DNA from: CAZLPW01 sp964561495
GTDB lineage: Bacteria > Fidelibacterota > Marinisomatia > Marinisomatales > UBA1611
DNA length: 6,786 nt
Direction of reading: 5' to 3'
Assembly (NCBI GenBank): GCA_964561495.1
Contig: CAZLPW010000102.1
Location: forward strand, 1 to 6,786
A program made the position numbers and the translations under genes. Below the pieces are notes generated by a model. The model saw only the letters and a program-made list of their open reading frames with translations. It had not been told where the DNA came from and did not search any database. How positions within the stretch are numbered: the stretch's first letter is position 1; each line of letters starts with the position of its first letter. Shown here piece by piece: positions 4,822 through 6,786 of this stretch.

Positions 4822-6786
4822 CTAGAATGAATATCTAAACCCTAAATCAATCGTTTTTCCATAGTGTTGTTCGGATGTCAAAGAGTTGCCACTTCGGTAT
4901 CTGTTTTTATCGATTGCTTCTGTGATATTACTGACGTTAAGAAAAACTTCAAGTCCTTTAACTGGTAGTTTTTGTTTAACAGAAAGATCCCACCTGGTAT
5001 AGTCATCGGTTGCCTCACGAAGAGCTGGCCAAAAATTAGTTCTCATAAATACATTAGACTTTGATAGTACAGATAGCCTACCTGAAAAACCCTTATAGTC
5101 GTATCCGATTGAAACATTAAAAATCTCATCAGGTTGATCAATTAGGCGGTCAACATAGAAGCTATCTATATTAGTTTTGCTCGTAGTTATGCCGTTAGGC
5201 CCAAAATCAACTTCTATTAATAGTTCAGTCCTAGGATATTTAACCTCTGACTCCGTAACCGTATAGTTTGCATTTAAAACAAGTCCGCTGAGCGGCCCTG
5301 GTAGGTACCAGAACCTAGTCTGATAGTCAAGCTCCCAACCACTCAGGTTCACAACATATGGGTTGTTAGATTTATAGTCCCTAATAATATAATTTTTCAG
5401 ATTATCAGGCAAACCATACAAAGCGGTACTATCAACAAATCTTTTGCCACTAGAGTAAATAAGATCGCTAATATTTTTTTCAAATCTTCCAATACTAAAA
5501 AGGCCCAAACGCTTTTGATTAAATGCGATACTGAAATCAAGATTCTTTGATTGTCCAGGCTCTAGGTAAGGATTTCTATATTCAACTTCCTGAGAGCTAG
5601 CAATGACATTATAAAGTGGAATAATATCAGTATAGCTTGGTCTTGTAAGTGTATTTGTACTAGCAAAGCGAATGTTTAACCATGAAACTGGTTTGTATCT
5701 TAAAAATAGTGCGGGTAAAATAAAGTCATTTTCTCTTGTGTGCCAGACGCTGTCTCCCAAAAAAACCCAGTGAGGTAGTGCCGAGGCTGTTCCCTGATAG
5801 GACTGGTATGTGGTCTTATTCTTTTCAGATCTAACTCCAGTTATTATGTTTAGCTTAGAGCCAATATCCATATCTAACATAGCATAGCTAGCGCTGTAGT
5901 TCTCATCTCCCTCATAATCATACATGATCGTATTAGTCTCATGAAGCTTGTGCATGATATATTCATCAATAGTTGAACCTGTGGTAAATCTATTCCAGTC
6001 TCTTTTGAAATAATTATATATTTCTTTCATGAACTCTATATCTGCAACTGGACCAATGGTGTATTTACCATCTAAAAAATTACCAGAGTCATATTCATTA
6101 TCAATAAATGGCCAATAGGCGAGCTTGTGAAGGTCTCCAGTGATATATTCAATTTCAGGAAAATTTGCGATCAGTGAGTCTCGTGGTTCTCTGAGTCCAG
6201 CTGCAGCATCTATTATTGCGTATTCATTTGACCGATCAAATGTTCGATCTTTTTTTCGTTGTTTAGTACCGATCTTAATCTTACCAGATAATTGGCTTGA
6301 TAGCCTAAAATCATATTCCAGGTTAATCCCATAGGTTTCTTCGGTTTCTTTACTTTTGTTGACATAGTATTGATAACCAGACAAGCCGATTTTACCAGTG
6401 TCATTTGTGGTGCTCTGCTGAATATTTCCAAGCCCTATACCACCGATTGAGGTTGAAATGAATGCTTCGTCATCAAGAAATGAGAACTCATAGGAAAAAG
6501 AATTATTTTGTGCTATTGAACTGGTATAAAAACTTTCTAAATGAAGGTTTGAGTAAAAAGTTTGTTTATACTTTAGTGTATTTGTTTTAATCTTAATATC
6601 ATTATCTATTGTGCCTGAGTATAGCCTCATATCCAAATTCTGAAGCTCATAAGATTGCAAATATCTTGTTATATCTTTATTAATGGAACTATTTAAACTA
6701 GTAAAGCTAATGCTACCATCAGATAGGATACCTCTATCAGGTATCTTGGTATCCACTACAATAAGACTGTTTCTTCTTTTATTGTC
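4822..6786 (-). CDS. TonB-dependent receptor, C-terminal barrel portion (5' end outside window)
   Basis: 654 codons are visible with no stop up to the right edge, so the gene is cut rather than starting at the GTG at 6756: ten more in-frame codons (DNKRRNSLIV) precede it. Signal peptide, any regulatory-like domain and the plug must lie outside. Features of an outer-membrane beta-barrel are seen throughout: many alternating aromatic/hydrophobic strands, the receptor-type segment TRPSYTDIIP followed by RNPYLEPGQSKNLD (visible residues about 381-416), NVSNITEA near 617, and a C-terminal strand DLGFRYSF ending in Phe, the usual barrel-assembly signal. Its role is TonB-powered uptake of a large or scarce substrate across the outer membrane. 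There is no SusD partner downstream; instead an SGNH lipoprotein follows after 12 bases. The substrate is unknown. Confidence 0.88.
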   Translation of the reverse strand, partial: DNKRRNSLIVVDTKIPDRGILSDGSISFTSLNSSINKDITRYLQSYELQNLDMRLYSGTIDNDIKIKTNTLKYKQTFYSNLHLESFYTSSIAQNNSFSYEFSFLDDEAFISTSIGGIGLGNIQQSTTNDTGKIGLSGYQYYVNKSKETEETYGINLEYDFRLSSQLSGKIKIGTKQRKKDRTFDRSNEYAIIDAAAGLREPRDSLIANFPEIEYITGDLHKLAYWPFIDNEYDSGNFLDGKYTIGPVADIEFMKEIYNYFKRDWNRFTTGSTIDEYIMHKLHETNTIMYDYEGDENYSASYAMLDMDIGSKLNIITGVRSEKNKTTYQSYQGTASALPHWVFLGDSVWHTRENDFILPALFLRYKPVSWLNIRFASTNTLTRPSYTDIIPLYNVIASSQEVEYRNPYLEPGQSKNLDFSIAFNQKRLGLFSIGRFEKNISDLIYSSGKRFVDSTALYGLPDNLKNYIIRDYKSNNPYVVNLSGWELDYQTRFWYLPGPLSGLVLNANYTVTESEVKYPRTELLIEVDFGPNGITTSKTNIDSFYVDRLIDQPDEIFNVSIGYDYKGFSGRLSVLSKSNVFMRTNFWPALREATDDYTRWDLSVKQKLPVKGLEVFLNVSNITEAIDKNRYRSGNSLTSEQHYGKTIDLGFRYSF

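Noticed and set aside
6726..6754. Inverted repeat GGATACC / GGTATCC
   Set aside because: It lies inside receptor coding sequence, is short, and has no flanking structure; probably chance.
6754..6756. GTG at 6754-6756 as the true start of the right-hand receptor
   Set aside because: The frame stays open to the window edge, no signal peptide follows the GTG, and a receptor needs a plug domain before this barrel sequence. The gene is cut by the window edge.
1..6786. CRISPR array, tRNA/rRNA, insertion sequence, defence or phage system
   Set aside because: No regularly spaced repeats, RNA-gene-like structure, transposase, integrase or nuclease-effector protein was seen; nearly all bases are in metabolic or transport genes.

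Overview
The window is AT-rich DNA from a Gram-negative bacterium: it carries two TonB-dependent outer-membrane receptors, a lipoprotein signal and a twin-arginine (Tat) signal. One receptor starts with a carboxypeptidase-regulatory-like domain. That feature, the scarcity of Shine-Dalgarno sequences, two TTG starts and the overall gene content suggest a marine member of the Bacteroidota / Marinimicrobia (SAR406) side of the FCB group. This placement is an inference from protein style, not a measured phylogeny.

Left block (1-2927, all minus strand, read right to left): a DUF457/YdjM-type membrane metal-dependent hydrolase, a cytoplasmic alpha/beta-hydrolase, a phytanoyl-CoA dioxygenase-family (PhyH) Fe(II)/2-oxoglutarate oxygenase, a ThuA sugar-catabolism protein, and the first 36 codons of a TonB-dependent receptor cut by the window edge. 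The gaps are only 10, 7, 21 and 8 bases, so this reads as one transcription unit. Its promoter probably lies in the 142-base divergent gap at 2928-3069.

Middle (3070-4023, plus strand): a single Tat-exported Ntn-hydrolase of the glycosylasparaginase family. Compared with the characterised Flavobacterium enzyme as I remember it, two active-site positions differ (Trp to His and His to Thr), so its substrate may differ from GlcNAc-Asn.

Right block (4045-6786, minus strand): the barrel portion of a second TonB-dependent receptor, whose 5' end is outside the window, followed after 12 bases by an SGNH/GDSL-hydrolase lipoprotein. This pair converges on the asparaginase gene with only 21 bases between stop codons.

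Taken together, the genes suggest import of organic molecules through the outer membrane, with de-esterification and amide hydrolysis in the envelope and oxidative or keto-sugar processing inside. Glycoconjugates or glycosides are the likeliest class. No SusD, glycoside hydrolase, transporter permease or regulator is visible, so the substrate cannot be named. There are no RNA genes, insertion sequences, CRISPR arrays or gene-free stretches over 300 bases. I see no clear undescribed defence or mobile system; the main points of interest are the unusual gene cluster and the asparaginase active site.
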